The notes below the pieces were generated by a model that was not told the origin of the DNA, searched no databases, and saw nothing but the letters and a program-made list of their open reading frames with translations. Positions 1 to 11,865 of a DNA stretch of 64,000 bases are shown in pieces; within the stretch, counting starts at the first letter, position 1; every line of letters starts with the position of its first letter. The position numbers and the translations under genes were made by a program. The DNA is from Impatiens glandulifera (Eukaryota; Streptophyta; Magnoliopsida; Ericales; Balsaminaceae), in contig NC_061868.1 of assembly GCF_907164915.1 (NCBI RefSeq), forward strand, positions 50,777,689-50,841,688, written 5' to 3'.

Positions 1-2395
1 TCCATTTAAGCCAAAGTCAGCGACAATTGTTGATGTATCCCACTAAAAATGAAGGAGGTTCTGTAGAAGAGTCCACATGCTCTTCGCAAGGTCGCAATGA
101 GAAGAATTTAATCAATTAGTTCTTCGTTCTTCAAACAAATATTGCACCTACTAGCTAGATAAATTCCTTTCTTTTTCAATATGTTAGATGTCAAAGACTC
201 ATCCGTTGATAGATTCTCAGCCAAAGAATGAGGTTCTTGATGGAATTTTTGTTTTCCACATAAACTGGGATGGGTATTTGGGAGTGACAATGTGGTAAAT
301 ATAAGGGAAAATTACTCTGATCGCTTACTTTTTAGCCATAAAATTATTTTTTAAAACAAATCATCCCTCAAACTTTAAAAACGGGTCACCAATGGCCCTT
401 CTATCATTTTTTTTCGTTAAAAATAAAGGCTCTAACTAATAGCCGTTCAACTATTATAATTGTTGATTTTTGACCCGACAATAATCTAAATAGGGTTACC
501 TAAGTCTTTGCCCCGTTCTTCCATTTCAAACACGTGATTTCATTTGTCTCTGTTTGATGTCATGATGGCTTCTCCATTGTTGCAGGTCCTATGTATTTCC
601 TGTCATATGATTGCCACTTTTTTTGTGTGTCTTATAATTTGCTCCTCTTTCCGATTACATGCTTAGATTTCATTATATTACTTTAAGTTGTGAAGAAGAC
701 AACAACATTCTTATATTTAAATCTACAGGACCGATTGGAAAGACTTGAAACCTTGCTTGTATAGAAGGAAGGTAATCCGATGACTATGAAAATATGAATG
801 AGTTCTTCTTATACAGATGAAAAGGGCTTTGATTATGGGAATTCGGAATTAAAGTTGGTTAAAGAGCTCCAGTCAAAGCTTGAAGTTGTAGTACAAGCTG
901 AGGCAACTCTAAAGAAAAAGAAAAGGTAATTTTGTTTTGTTTGTCTGTTGAATTGGAATTCACTACCGTTATCTAATTAGGGCTTTTGATTTAATAAGCG
1001 TTTACATTTTATGATCTTATAACATCTAACTTATAGGGCTAAAAGTCAACAATCATAATAGTTAGAGGCCTTTAGTTAGAGTCGTTGTTTTAACGGAAAA
1101 ATTGACAGAAGAGTCATTGGTGACCTTCTAAAAGTTTGAGGGGCGATTTGTTTTAAAAATAATTTGAGGGCTAAAAATAAGCGATCTGGGTAATTGGAGG
1201 ATCACCTAGATAATTTGCCCTAAATGTAACTAGTCTTGAAATCAAGAGAACCGGTCAGAAAAAACTTGTCGTCGGTCTCCAGGTGAATCGAAACATGGAT
1301 AAGAGTATCCACGAGAAGAGTCTCCCCTCCTCTTCGATAGAAAGTCATATAGTTAAGGGGATTCTCCAAACAATTTGATTAGTTGTGAGACGAAAACAAC
1401 TATCTTCATTCTTACTAGAGATTTTAAAAAGGTCACGGAAGGAGTCTGACAATTTTCCGCTAGGGTGTCACTGATCATTCCAAAAATTGATTTTCTTACC
1501 ATTGCCCACCGAGAAAATGAGAAGAAAATGAGAAGGGAGTGAAACTTCTCCAATGTTTTAGTGATACAACCCCAGAGATTCTACCCCTAAACTTTCTCCC
1601 AGAAAGAGACATTCATTCGTTGTCTCGAAGTCCGTACTTGGCGATGATTGCTTTCTTACATAGGCTTGCATTGTCGTTGAGAAACCTCCACCACCATTAA
1701 CAAAGTAGCGAAGTGTTAATAAAGGAAAAGTCTTTGATTCTGAGCCCGCCATCAACAACGTCAACCTTCGTTGTGTCTCATCTCACCAAAGGAAATTTCT
1801 AATGGTTTTGTGTCCATTTTGTTGGGCACTGAGGTAGGGATAGGAAAGAGGGACATATTGAATGTTAGGATTGTGGCGAGAGAATTCTTTATGAGAATCA
1901 ACATGCCGCCTTTAGAGAGAAGTTTGTTCATCCAAAGAGTCAGTCTGATCCTCATTTTCTCGAGATAGGATTCCAAATCTCCTTGCAACTGAATTTGGTG
2001 ACGAGATACTTCGATAGGAGAAAACCAGATTTAAACCCCAGAATGCCGACAACTGACTGAGTGTTAGGAACATTACCAATGAAAAAAAGCTTAGACTTTT
2101 CTTTATTAATCTTCAACCATGAGCACGCCTCAATAAGAATAAGGTTTTTTCGAAGAGAATTGAGGTTTTTCTTTGTACACTTAGTAAGACAAAATGTGTC
2201 ATTGACAAAAAAGTAAGTGAGATATGCAGTTGGACATTCTCGTTGTTCCCATATTAACCCCCTTGAAAAGGCTAGCATTGATGGCTCTCTCAAACAACTT
2301 TGACAATCCTTCCATGACACCGTGAAAAGGTGGGGGTGATAAAGGATATTCTTGTCTAAGCCCCCTCCAGCTTTTGAAAAACCATCAATATAAAC
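1..2395 (-). mobile_element. Decayed LINE ORF2 (RT and zf-RVT), split by an insertion
   Basis: Reading the minus strand from about 2395 down, several frames together resemble a plant non-LTR reverse transcriptase. A stretch aligns with the region ending in the catalytic box, seen here as YFFVNDTFCL where families have FADDT (about 2140-2250). It is followed by an LxINxxKSK-like motif and by the thumb-like stretch LLSKGGMLILIKNSL (about 1850-1930). The zf-RVT region continues across the insertion at 303-1221 and ends with RCNICLKNEELID at about 108-150. Many stops and frameshifts make it a relic. The poly(A) end is not visible and would lie left of the window. It sits downstream of exon 4 of the YchF gene, so it is probably inside an intron of that gene. 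Confidence 0.8.
303..1221. mobile_element. 0.9-kb non-autonomous DNA transposon with long inverted repeats
   Basis: About 150-190 bp at the left end (303-490) matches, in reverse complement, the right end (about 1065-1221). Both start AGGG and read into ATCGCTTA, TTTTTAGCC and CTCAAACTTT. Surrounding LINE coding sequence continues on both sides, so this is an insertion. Long TIRs suggest a MULE-type element, but a clean 8-10 bp target duplication is not obvious (flanks are GTAAATAT and AAATGTAA). The interior (about 580-930) includes an exon-like stretch preceded by a pyrimidine-rich acceptor and reading DEKGFDYGNSELKLVKELQS, possibly captured host sequence. No transposase is present. Confidence 0.7.
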
Positions 2396-2984
2396 TCCAT
2401 TATAATGATTGAAGGCGATTATAATAGAACTTCATCAATATAAACTCCATTATAATGATTGGAGGCAAATCAGAAATGGCAAAACAATGTTATGGAATCG
2501 TGTAAGTGGAAAATAAAGGTATGGTTATTCTAGTTTATTCATTTTTTAGAATGAGATCTCTTTTCGACTTAAAACCAAAACTTGTTTACAATTTTGAATT
2601 ATAAACTTAAGTTTAGATAAGTTTTAACTAATGATTAGAATCTCAATGACATCTGAACTATTTAGACGCACTTCATAAGCTCTCCTAAAGGATCCAGAAT
2701 CTTCAAAATTCCATAATAAATAAAACAGAGAGGCAGGACGAGAGCAAAACAAATTCATTAGAGCAATCAACTCCATTCTTCCTTAGCTCATGATGTTCAT
2801 ATAGTAAACAAAGTTATGTGTCCTGAATATAAATAAGAGATTCAGAAGTCAGGGTGATTATTATAAAGGCCGGCAATTATAACAAGACATGATCAACTTT
2901 TGATCAGCCCTATCCAATTTCCTTTAACCCTTCCATCTGTTAGTATCTGAAGCTGATGATGCAAAACCAAATCTAACAGTATAC
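2396..2984. other. Intronic sequence of the YchF gene
   Basis: No coding exon is seen between the donor site after exon 4 (2984) and the LINE relic. A 34-bp direct repeat (about 2386-2419 and 2432-2465, reading ATCAATATAAACTCCATTAT and onward) lies at the LINE side. The rest looks like ordinary AT-rich intron sequence. Confidence 0.6.
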
Positions 2985-4486
2985 CTGATCCAGATCTGAA
3001 AAGATCAACTCTAAGTTGATAACATCAACATCTGACTTTGGATCAACAATGCCGCTCACATGAACTATGTCATTATCTTCAAAACACCTTACAACCTGAA
3101 ACATAAAAAATAAAAATAAAAGAAAGTAGAACATAATAAAGATGCGAGCAAATGGACTATGGATAACAATCAAACAATTGTGAACATAAGAATAATTATA
3201 GCTTCATTAATGCCAACAATTCTTTCAAAGTCTAGGACAAAGGATTTCAAAAAAAAAATGTAGATTTAACTATAGAAAGACCTGAAGTATGGAGTCCACT
3301 TCACGAATATGTGATAAGAACTTATTTCCCAAACCCTGCAACAAAGAGACCTTTAGTAAAGAGCGTCTAGGTTAACCAAATAAAACAAAGTAAAAGCACA
3401 CCAGACCTAAAGTGTGTTTTTATGAGAAAGAAATCATCACCACTAAATTAAATCAGGAATCGAACCTCCCCCTTACTAGCCCCTTTCACAAGGCCTGCAA
3501 TATCTACAAATTCTATGGAAGCTGGAACTGCTCTTTGAGATTTACTAAGATCAGATAGCACATGGAGACGAGGATCTGGTACAGCAACTATCCCCACATT
3601 TGGCTCTATTGTACAAAAAGGGAAGTTAGCAGCTTGGGCTTTACCATTTTCGACCTGCAATAATAGCATATCTTGAGAAAGGAAAGGAAGTGACTTTTCC
3701 TGGGGACAATTTGAACAGTTTGAAAGGCTCTTTGAACAGTGTGGTTAATATCATTGATCATCATCAATAGATTAAATAAATTTAACACCAATTTGAAGAC
3801 AAGGTATCCAGCATGACTAGAGAGAAATAATTTATCCATGAGCACAAAATGAAACATTAAGAATTAGTGTGCTTCCAAATTTTCAGTCTCCAGTATGTTT
3901 GTTTTATACCTATATCTCCACAAACAACCAATAAAAACTGGCCTCATAAGAACCAAAAGATTCCATCATCATCCCAGGCAAGAGAAACTGTAAACTTATT
4001 TTCCTAGACAGGATCGTGTAAATCGTGTTACTGCTGGTTCATGTTCTCAAAACAGGTGTTCCATTGATTGAGTGATGAAATTTCTCCATACAAATTTATC
4101 CTGGCAGATGATAGTAACTTTCTGAAATGTGAATTCTACAAATGGTACTTTTTTAAGAATCATCTCGAGGTGATATTCTAGAAAAATGCATATTTTTTAA
4201 TTGGCAACATGATGGGCTAAAGAGAGAGAGGGAGGGAATAGGGGCAAGAAGTTGAACTTACAACGGCATTAAAGAGAGTTGATTTTCCGACGTTGGGAAG
4301 GCCGACGATTCCGGCTTTGAGGCTCATGCTTATTTTTGTGGAGTTGCGTCTCCTGGAGGCAAGGAAGTAGGAGGTTTGTGCGATGTTCCGCCAAGGTAAG
4401 GTGGGGTTCTGCAAAAAGGAAGAGGATTTGAATTGAAGAGCCAATGAAGGAATGAGGTGATGGCATGTAGCTCTGGCCATTTGCAA
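2985..4486 (-). CDS. Plastid-type YchF/OLA1 (Obg-like) GTPase, 5' part
   Basis: Four exons join in frame: 4486-4262, 3654-3466, 3335-3282 and 3095-2985, giving 193 codons. The first ~53 residues are rich in Ser, Arg and Thr with few acidic residues, like a plastid transit peptide. Then SLKAGIVGLPNVGKSTLFN carries the G1 P-loop and DIAGLVKGASKGEGLGNKF carries the G3 and switch II region, followed by the conserved LSHIREVDSILQVVRCFED. The match is to the organellar YchF form of plants, a P-loop NTPase of the TRAFAC class that in the YchF subfamily can prefer ATP and associates with ribosomes. Family proteins are about 400 residues, so the C-terminal half (helical domain and TGS) is missing. All splice sites are GT-AG. 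The missing exons most likely lie left of position 1, with the LINE of 1-2395 in the intervening intron. Real truncation is the alternative. Confidence 0.9.
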
Positions 4487-4926
4487 CAGGAGTAGAGTAG
4501 AGTAGAGAGCAGGTTGCCGCGTCGTTTGGGCAGTTGGACTTGTTCAACTGGGACTGGAAAATGAAAATGGCAGCAGTCTCCTCCACCGCCGCTCTTGTTG
4601 TTGTTGCCTTCCAGCAGCAGCCGATCGATGATGATAAGAAAGGTTCTAAAAATAATAATTATTATTATTATTATTATTGTTGTTGTTTCAAGGTGCCTAA
4701 AATTCTAAAATATAATAATTTTTATTAAAAAAAGAAAGAAAAAAAAGTCTAAATTAAATATAAATTTAATTTTTTTAAAAACCTAGAACAAACCTAATAA
4801 TAAATAAGATGAGAAAGAACCCCTTTTCTTCTTCTACCGTACCTACCTACCTACATACATAGTATCATCCATCGGGGGCAGGAAGGACTTTCTTTCTGAT
4901 CAATCGCCGCCGCAGAGAGAGAGAGA
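4487..4926. promoter_or_regulatory. Shared intergenic promoter region of a divergent pair
   Basis: Only 440 bp separate the start codons of the minus-strand YchF gene and the plus-strand CSN6 gene, so the two promoters must overlap or be shared. The spacer contains an ATT/TTG microsatellite (about 4653-4690), a poly-A/T rich core (4720-4805), a short ACCTACCTACCTACATACAT tract (about 4841-4860) and a GA tract (4915-4926) just before the CSN6 ATG. No confident TATA box was assigned. Confidence 0.6.
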
Positions 4927-7900
4927 ATGTCATCGTCCTCAAGCAGCGGACTTACATTCAAGCTCCATCCTTTGGTGATACTTAATATATCTGATCACTA
5001 CACCAGATTGAAGTGCCAATCACACCCCTCGCTTGCAGCCATTAACGCCGTCGAGGTTGCTTCTCCGTCTCAGTCTACTCCACCTAGGGTCTTTGGTTGC
5101 GTCATCGGTGTCCAGAGAGGAAGGACTGTCGAGATCTTCAACAGCTTTGAGCTTCTCTTTGATCCTTCCACCCACGCATTGGACCGATCCTTCTTGGAGA
5201 AAAAGCAAGAGCTCTGTATGTGTTCTCTCATACTTATATTATGTAACCTTGATGAATGTATGTCAATCATCCTCAAGTATGCCATTTTTATGTTTGGTCC
5301 AGATAAGAAAGTCTTCCCCAATTTCTATATACTTGGATGGTATTCTACTGGGAATGAGGTTCAAGAGTCCGATATGCATATTCATAAAGCCGTAAGTTTT
5401 AGATCCACTCAACATATGGAATTTGATCTTTCTTTATGCTCCATCCATTATTGCAACTATTATGTTTTCTGCCTCATCTGGTCATCATTTCCTTTTTCTT
5501 ATTTGCTTGCCCCTTCTTTGCGAATGTGCAAATTACACAGTGTTATGTAGCTTTGGTATCTCGTAGGCTAATTGGCCCACAGTACATGACTAGCATAGTT
5601 GGAACTAGCTATACGATCACTTTTATCCATGACAAACCCTAGTATGCGTTGTATACTTTTTTTGGTAACTGCAGATATTTTTTCTACCAAAATTGAGTGC
5701 ATTTGCTGAATTATAAAATCTTGGTCACGTGGATTTGAGTGTTTGAGTAAATTTGGCTTCACCTTATATCGAGTAGATTTCAGTGCTGGATATAATAGCC
5801 AAGCCCTAGGAAGGTTATGTCTCCCAATAGATGGACAAAAAGGAAGGTTAGCCAAGCCCTAGGAAGCTATGGGTGGAGTCATTGAAGAACTGGACTGACA
5901 ATACAGGGACTGAAATCACTAGTTATTTGAGTTTATTCTTGCCACCACTTATTTTTTGGGTTTTGCAACTTGCTGGCCAGTACTTTACCACATCCATGTT
6001 ACAATTTTTTTAGCCATGTTAATATATTGGAAATGATACACTGCTCTTGCAGTTTTTATCTTCTTTCTTGTAATGCTTTCTTATTTTGTGCCATGGTCTA
6101 TTTCTTCTTTACTGCATTTATTCCATTGAATATTTTAATAGATGCTTCATTTTGACAGTTGATGGATATCAATGAGAGTCCAGTGTATGTCCTTCTCAAT
6201 CCTTCCATCAATCACACACAAAAGGATCTCCCAGTGACTATCTATGAAAGTGGTGAGTGTCCTAGACTGGTTTGATACATCCCATATATATCATTTTCAG
6301 ATATGGAATGTACAATCTCATTAATCGGTTTTCTATTAGCATTTTTTGTATCCGTTGATGTACTGATAGCCGGACTTGCCAATAAGTAGTAGTACTCCTC
6401 AACATGTGAGACAAATTTTGTTTTGCTCTAATGCAGTTTCATGCTTTTCTTTCAGTGTCAAACCTCATAAAATAGTAATCTCAATTTGTTTATGCCAACT
6501 GGAAATGTTGTTACATTGCAAACTTATGCATACTCTTACCTATTTGTTATTCTCACACCTTAATGAACATAGTATTGCAGCAAGCCATTCTGTTGTCATT
6601 AACTAATGACTGTTATCTTCCTTGCAATAATGGGTAATCTCACCATTCAAATGCATATTCCTGAACCAATGCTTTTTTTTTTTGCATCCTTCTTGAGTTA
6701 TTTTGAAATATAGTTTTCAGTTTTCACTATTCCTGTAAAGATAAATAAAACATCAGCCAGGGTGCGATTACTTGCTTTCTTCCTCTGGCTACTAAATGTT
6801 TCAAATGCTGAATTAGTAGATTTTTCATTTGTTAATGAAGTTGGAGGGAACATGAAACTCAAAACTGAAGTTTTCTGTTGTAATTTATGTAGATTAAGCA
6901 TTTATGATCCTATTTCATTCGATCCATTTTCCTTTTGCATGATTACGCATTTGTAGAACTAGGAAAGAATCATGATTTTACAACATGGTTACTTAATTGT
7001 ACTTTTTTCTTAACATATTGTGGTTGCTATGGGATCTGTTCCTTTTTATCTCCTGTTTTCTTACGCTTCTGATGTAACTTGCCTTCTGGATGGCATGGGA
7101 AAAAAATTCAACGCTTAGAGTTGCACGTTATTGATGGAAATCCACAACTTATTTTTGTAAGATCAAGTTATACCATCGAGGTAATCTTGCTTTTACTTGA
7201 TTTTCTCACTTATTCGTTATTGTATGAAAGTATTGTCACGAAGTCACTTCTCATTGCTGAATAGACTGTAGAAGCAGAACGTATATCTGTTGATCATGTT
7301 GCCCATCTTAAACCCTCTGATGGGGGTTCTGCTGCAACCCAATGTGAGCTCTATATTGTTTTTTCCTCCCTTTCAAGTGATCATGAATAATGTGTTATGG
7401 AAGAGACATTTCTTTATATGGGGGTGTCATATAATGAGATATAGAGACCACTATCTTTAATTTTTTTAATTTTTTTTGGAAGTGGCTGCCAACCTCACTG
7501 GAATACACAGTGCCATCAAGATGCTGAATAGCAGAATCAGAGTGCTTCACCACTATCTCGTTGCTATGCAGAAAGGTATTGGTATCTCCTACTCTTTTGA
7601 CTAAGAGGTAAAGATTGATCTGGGCAAGACAACATAGAAACCAGGGAAAATATGTGAGACATACAAAGTCCCCCAAAAAGTGATTGCTTATTATGTCTAG
7701 AACTTCTTAGTAGGGGATATTAATATACCTTGAAGTAGAATTAGGTATAAATCTTGAACATAAAAGATAAAAGATAAAAGAATTATATTGAGATGAGTAG
7801 TGAAGAATTAATGGAGGGAGATAGAACCCTAACTGTTAGGTGAATACAATGAGAATGAGAGAGAATAGGAATTAACCGAAAAGTTTAACAAATTGATCAA

Positions 7901-8712
7901 TAGTAGTTTGCCTTAACTGATATTTGAGTGCTTAGCCTTAACTGTTTTTTCCGTCTGAATCACTTCCTGTCAGACCCAACTGTTTTTGCTTTATTCTGTC
8001 ACTAATAACTGTTACCGTACTTTCCGTCTTTATTCAATTAACTACTAGTAACTGTAACATCCACCTTAGTGCATTAGCCCTATTATCCTTTCCCCGTGTA
8101 TCAGATATATCCTTGCTTATTACCAGTTCTCTCAAGTCACAACTTGGGGTGGGTGGGTGGGGGTAGCCTGATATATCTCATAACAGTGCCTCTTTTTTTG
8201 TCCGACATGCAGGTGATATTCCTTGCGAGAACTCATTGCTTAGACAAGTATCCAGTCTTTTGAGAAGATTACCAGCAATCGAGTCAGAGAAATTTCAGGA
8301 TGACTTCCTAATGGTAAGGCACTTGATCATGTCAGAGAAATATATTTGATTTACTTTTCTCATCACTATTCTGGCATGTCAGATCACAATGTTGTTGTCT
8401 ATTGCAGGAATATAATGACACCTTGTTGGTTGCTTACCTGGCCATGTTAACAAACTGTTCAAGGTATGAATTTAATTTTGGTTTTTATTTTTATTTTATA
8501 AGAAAAATACATCGAATGCTATCTTCTTCTCTCTGTTATTCAAATGGTTTTGGGGTTTTAAGACTCTGTGATATTGACTGACAATCAATCCCTTGTATGT
8601 TGTTCCTTGTTTGGGGGTGGATGGCAGTACGATGAATGAGCTGGTGGACAAATTGAACACTACATATGACAGGCACAGTAGAAGGGGGGGTGGACGTACG
8701 GCTTTTTTCTGA
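4927..8712 (+). CDS. CSN6: COP9 signalosome subunit 6
   Basis: Nine exons join in frame to 315 residues: 4927-5215, 5303-5391, 6159-6252, 7119-7180, 7265-7343, 7483-7575, 8213-8313, 8408-8463 and 8628-8712. The product starts MSSSSSSGLTFKLHPLVILN and has an N-terminal MPN domain (residues ~10-145; key stretch VFGCVIGVQRGRTVEIFNSF) lacking the JAMM metal-binding HxH...D set, as expected for the MPN-minus subunit CSN6. CSN6 pairs with the catalytic MPN-plus CSN5 in the nuclear COP9 signalosome, which removes NEDD8 from cullins. The C-terminal helical part (LTGIHSAIKMLNSRIRVLHH) contributes to the complex's helical bundle. Length fits plant CSN6 (about 317). All introns are GT-AG. The ORF after the start codon runs into intron 1, so splicing at 5215 decides the protein. 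Confidence 0.96.
7576..8212 (+). other. CSN6: Intron 6 of CSN6
   Basis: 637-bp intron between exons ending MQKG and starting DIPCEN. It contains a TTAACTG/TAACTGT-rich stretch around 7900-8060 that may be a relic of a repeat, but I see no TIR, LTR or coding signal. Confidence 0.5.
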
Positions 8713-10055
8713 AAGCTTAATAATAATAATAATAATTGATTCTTGTTCATACTTGTGTGTGTGGCAAGACAAGATGACAAGATGACATTTCTATGAATCA
8801 TTATTAATATTGTTATTACAATCCACTTTTGAGTTGGAGTGGAGGAGAGAAGGGTTACATGAATGATGATATGCATGAGGAAGAGGATTATTGATAGTCC
8901 ATTGTGACTGACACGTTTTTCTCATCTCATCCATCTTTATTATTGGGGTGTGAGGATTGTAAAAGTTATTTTAGTAACTAAAGACAATAGAGTTAGTTAG
9001 TCAGTTAGTAAGATCATGATGCCCCCATCTTATCTTTTTGCATGCATGCTTATTATAATTTTGAAAATTGATCCAATTATTGATTTACATCAGTAGCACA
9101 ACAATCAGTCAATCAATGTGCTGATTGAGGAATTAAGTTGTTACTAATATTAGTTATATTACTACTAGTTTTAAATTTTCCCTATGCATGCATATCCTGT
9201 CAGTCACACGTGACATGACAAGAGAGATATAATCTCTATTACTTGCCAGAGTCGTCTTGAGGAAGCTGGATCGAATAAAATGATTTTTATCCCATTCTCA
9301 TTGTAGTGTTGGTTATAAAAATTAACTGCATGAGCATATCACTCCCACACATTTTTGGACTATTTTTCCTTTATATATATAGTACTCGGGATCAGTTTTG
9401 GGCTGAATATTTTATATTTAAAAATTATTGATATTAATATTTTTTATCTTAATTAACAATAATTAAATTGCTGTCTCATTTTCTTTTCTCAAATTTTATG
9501 TCTATATGATTCTTAGTGAATTTGGGGAAGAGAATTGGGTAGGTAATAACGTGTCACTACATCATTGGTTGAGGGAGAAAAAATTTATTATTTTTTTAAC
9601 GAATTAAATTGTACCACGTCATTCCCTGTCATTTCTTAATTCCTCCTTATCATAGTTTAATTTTGACCTTAATATATTTTTACAATTTACATTTTTCTTT
9701 TACATATTTAATATTTGTTTACAACCTTTGGAAAGGAAAGATTGTGGAAGGGATTCTTGTTTGTTGATGGTTGAGAGAGGGAATTTTGCTTTCACTGTCG
9801 TTGTAGCTATCAGTGGGTTGATTGAGTTCTCGCCGGTTCATAATTAACTGATCGTATATAATTGTTTTAATATAATTTTGCTTTTACTGAACTCATTTTT
9901 ATTTAAATAATAAAAAAAATCCAAATTTCCTCTCCATATCATTTTTTTTTAAATAATTTAGTTTTGATCTTAACATATTTGTACTGTTTACATATTTTTT
10001 TTACCCATTTAATATTTGCTTACAACCTTTAGAAAGGAAGATGGTGGAAGTAGGT
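8713..10055. repeat. AT-rich intergenic DNA with an imperfect direct duplication
   Basis: No gene is seen. A segment around 9648-9760 (TTAATATTTGTTTACAACCT and a following GGAAAG...TGTGGAAG) is repeated imperfectly at about 9953-10055, roughly 300 bp later. The first few hundred bases are the CSN6 3' region. Confidence 0.45.
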
Positions 10056-11000
10056 CTTGATAAAAGTAATTGATTATAGTAATCAATTCGGGTTATTAGT
10101 TATGTTAGATTTTAGTTATATTTCTTTTTTATTAATTATTATTAATTATTTTTTAATTAGATATTAGTTTATTAATTAGTTTTTAATTAGCTATTAGTTA
10201 TGAATTAAGTTAACTATTAGTTAAGAATTCAATTATCTTTTTCATAAGTATAAAATTGATAATTATAAATCAACAAATTATTTATCTTATAATTCTTCTT
10301 TCTATTAACATCAAGAACAATAATCAACTTGTTTTCATATTATCTTTCAACTTGGTATCAGAGCAGTAAAGAGAAGACTCCCGCAATAACAATGTAAGGC
10401 AACAATCAAGTGCTTCCAAATATTCCAGTAAATATAAAATTAGATATCAATAATTTCACTTACTGGTGATCTCAGGTTATGCCAATCTTAGAGAGTTATG
10501 ATTTTCTGGATCTAGTAGAAGGAACTCTAAAAGCCCCTCTTAAGTTCGTCAAAACAAAGAACACTGAATCAGTGATAATCGAAATCTTCAACCCATTCTA
10601 CAAATCATGGCGAATTAGAGATCAAAGAGCACTCGCTTGACTTTTCTCAACACTATCGGATCAGATCAGACAACAATGTTCAAGATGCACCTCCTCACAA
10701 GAACTCTAGATAAATCTGCAAAACACATACGCGACACAATCTAAAAGTAGACTGTTACAATTGCGTAATTAATTTCACAATGCTCATAAAGACTCCCGTC
10801 GACTTTATTCAAGAACTCAAAAATATAGCAGATTCACTAATGGCTGCAGAACAAGAAATATCAGTTGGGACTAATGTTGAGTCATATGATCTAATGGCAT
10901 GGGATCTAATGTTGAGTCATATGGAGTGGGTAAATCTGAAACATGGTATGTTGCTGCTAAAACTGATGAAAATATGTTGGGTAGATGCAGTTTTATTATT
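10056..11000 (+). mobile_element. Truncated Copia element: LTR end, primer-binding site and gag relic
   Basis: CTTTCAACTTGGTATCAGAG at about 10344-10363 has the layout of an LTR end followed by a tRNA-iMet primer-binding site typical of plant Copia elements. The LTR would run leftwards to about 10057 or 10102 (a TGTTAGATTTTAG start). Downstream, broken frames (10390-10870) resemble the UBN2/gag domain of Copia: NFTYW, then VMPILESYDFLDLVEGTLK, NP-Y-SWRIRDQRAL, and KTPVDFIQELKNIADSLMAA at 10787-10846. Stops break the frame, and neither pol nor a 3' LTR is present. A short segment (ATCTAATG...TTGAGTCATATG) is duplicated at about 10875-10920. Confidence 0.7.
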
Positions 11001-11064
11001 ACCTCGGTCATTTAGTCAATTGGGTGCAAGTCTAATGAACAATCGGGTTTTAATACAAATTTAA

Positions 11065-11865
11065 ATTTAGGATTTGGGTCTGGGTATTAGAATTAAACTA
11101 ATTTTATTAACGAATGGAAATAAAATTGTGAATAAATAAAATCAAATAAAATTCACACATATTCAAACGTGAATTAACGGTGAATTTAATCCAAATTATA
11201 ATTAAATATTAATTAAATAATTAATATTGAATGTCTAATTATAAATTAAAGTATAATGTTATAATAAACATTTAACTTTAATTGGTCTATTGGCAAATGT
11301 TTAGACTCTTCAATTAGCTAGCATTGAATATCTAACATTGTATTTTAACAAATTAATGTATATGTAATACTGTTAATTAATTACGGACTAATTGACAAAT
11401 TAATGAGCAATATTCATTGCTAATAACGTTTTGAATGGTTTTATTTCAAGGTTTATTTCTCAGTAATATATACTCATTCATTATTCATTTCATATCAATA
11501 CATCATCTTATATTTTATCACTCTATAATTCCAAAAGCCCTCTTCGTGTTTTGTGAGTGTTTTTCAAGTTCTTTACTCGATATTTCCGTTGAAACCAATC
11601 ACTACTGGATTCGGTGTACCCTGGGAGACAGTCATATGCGATAAGCTCCAGCACAAATAGGAGACGATGAAATTGTTTTAAGAGAAATGTGTCTAACAAA
11701 TGCCTCGAATCAACATCTCAATCGATGATTTCGTTCTTTTTATATTTTATTTATTTCATTTATTTGTACATCATTATATATATATATATATATTAAATTT
11801 ATTTCTAACAATCTTAAGACAGTTTCTTTGTGCTAAGCTATTTAAGAGCTTGCGCCATCGAATGT
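11065..11865. other. AT-rich intergenic sequence
   Basis: No convincing exon, LTR or terminal repeat is visible. It ends in a (TA)n tract near 11774-11793, directly before the large tandem repeat. Confidence 0.5.
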
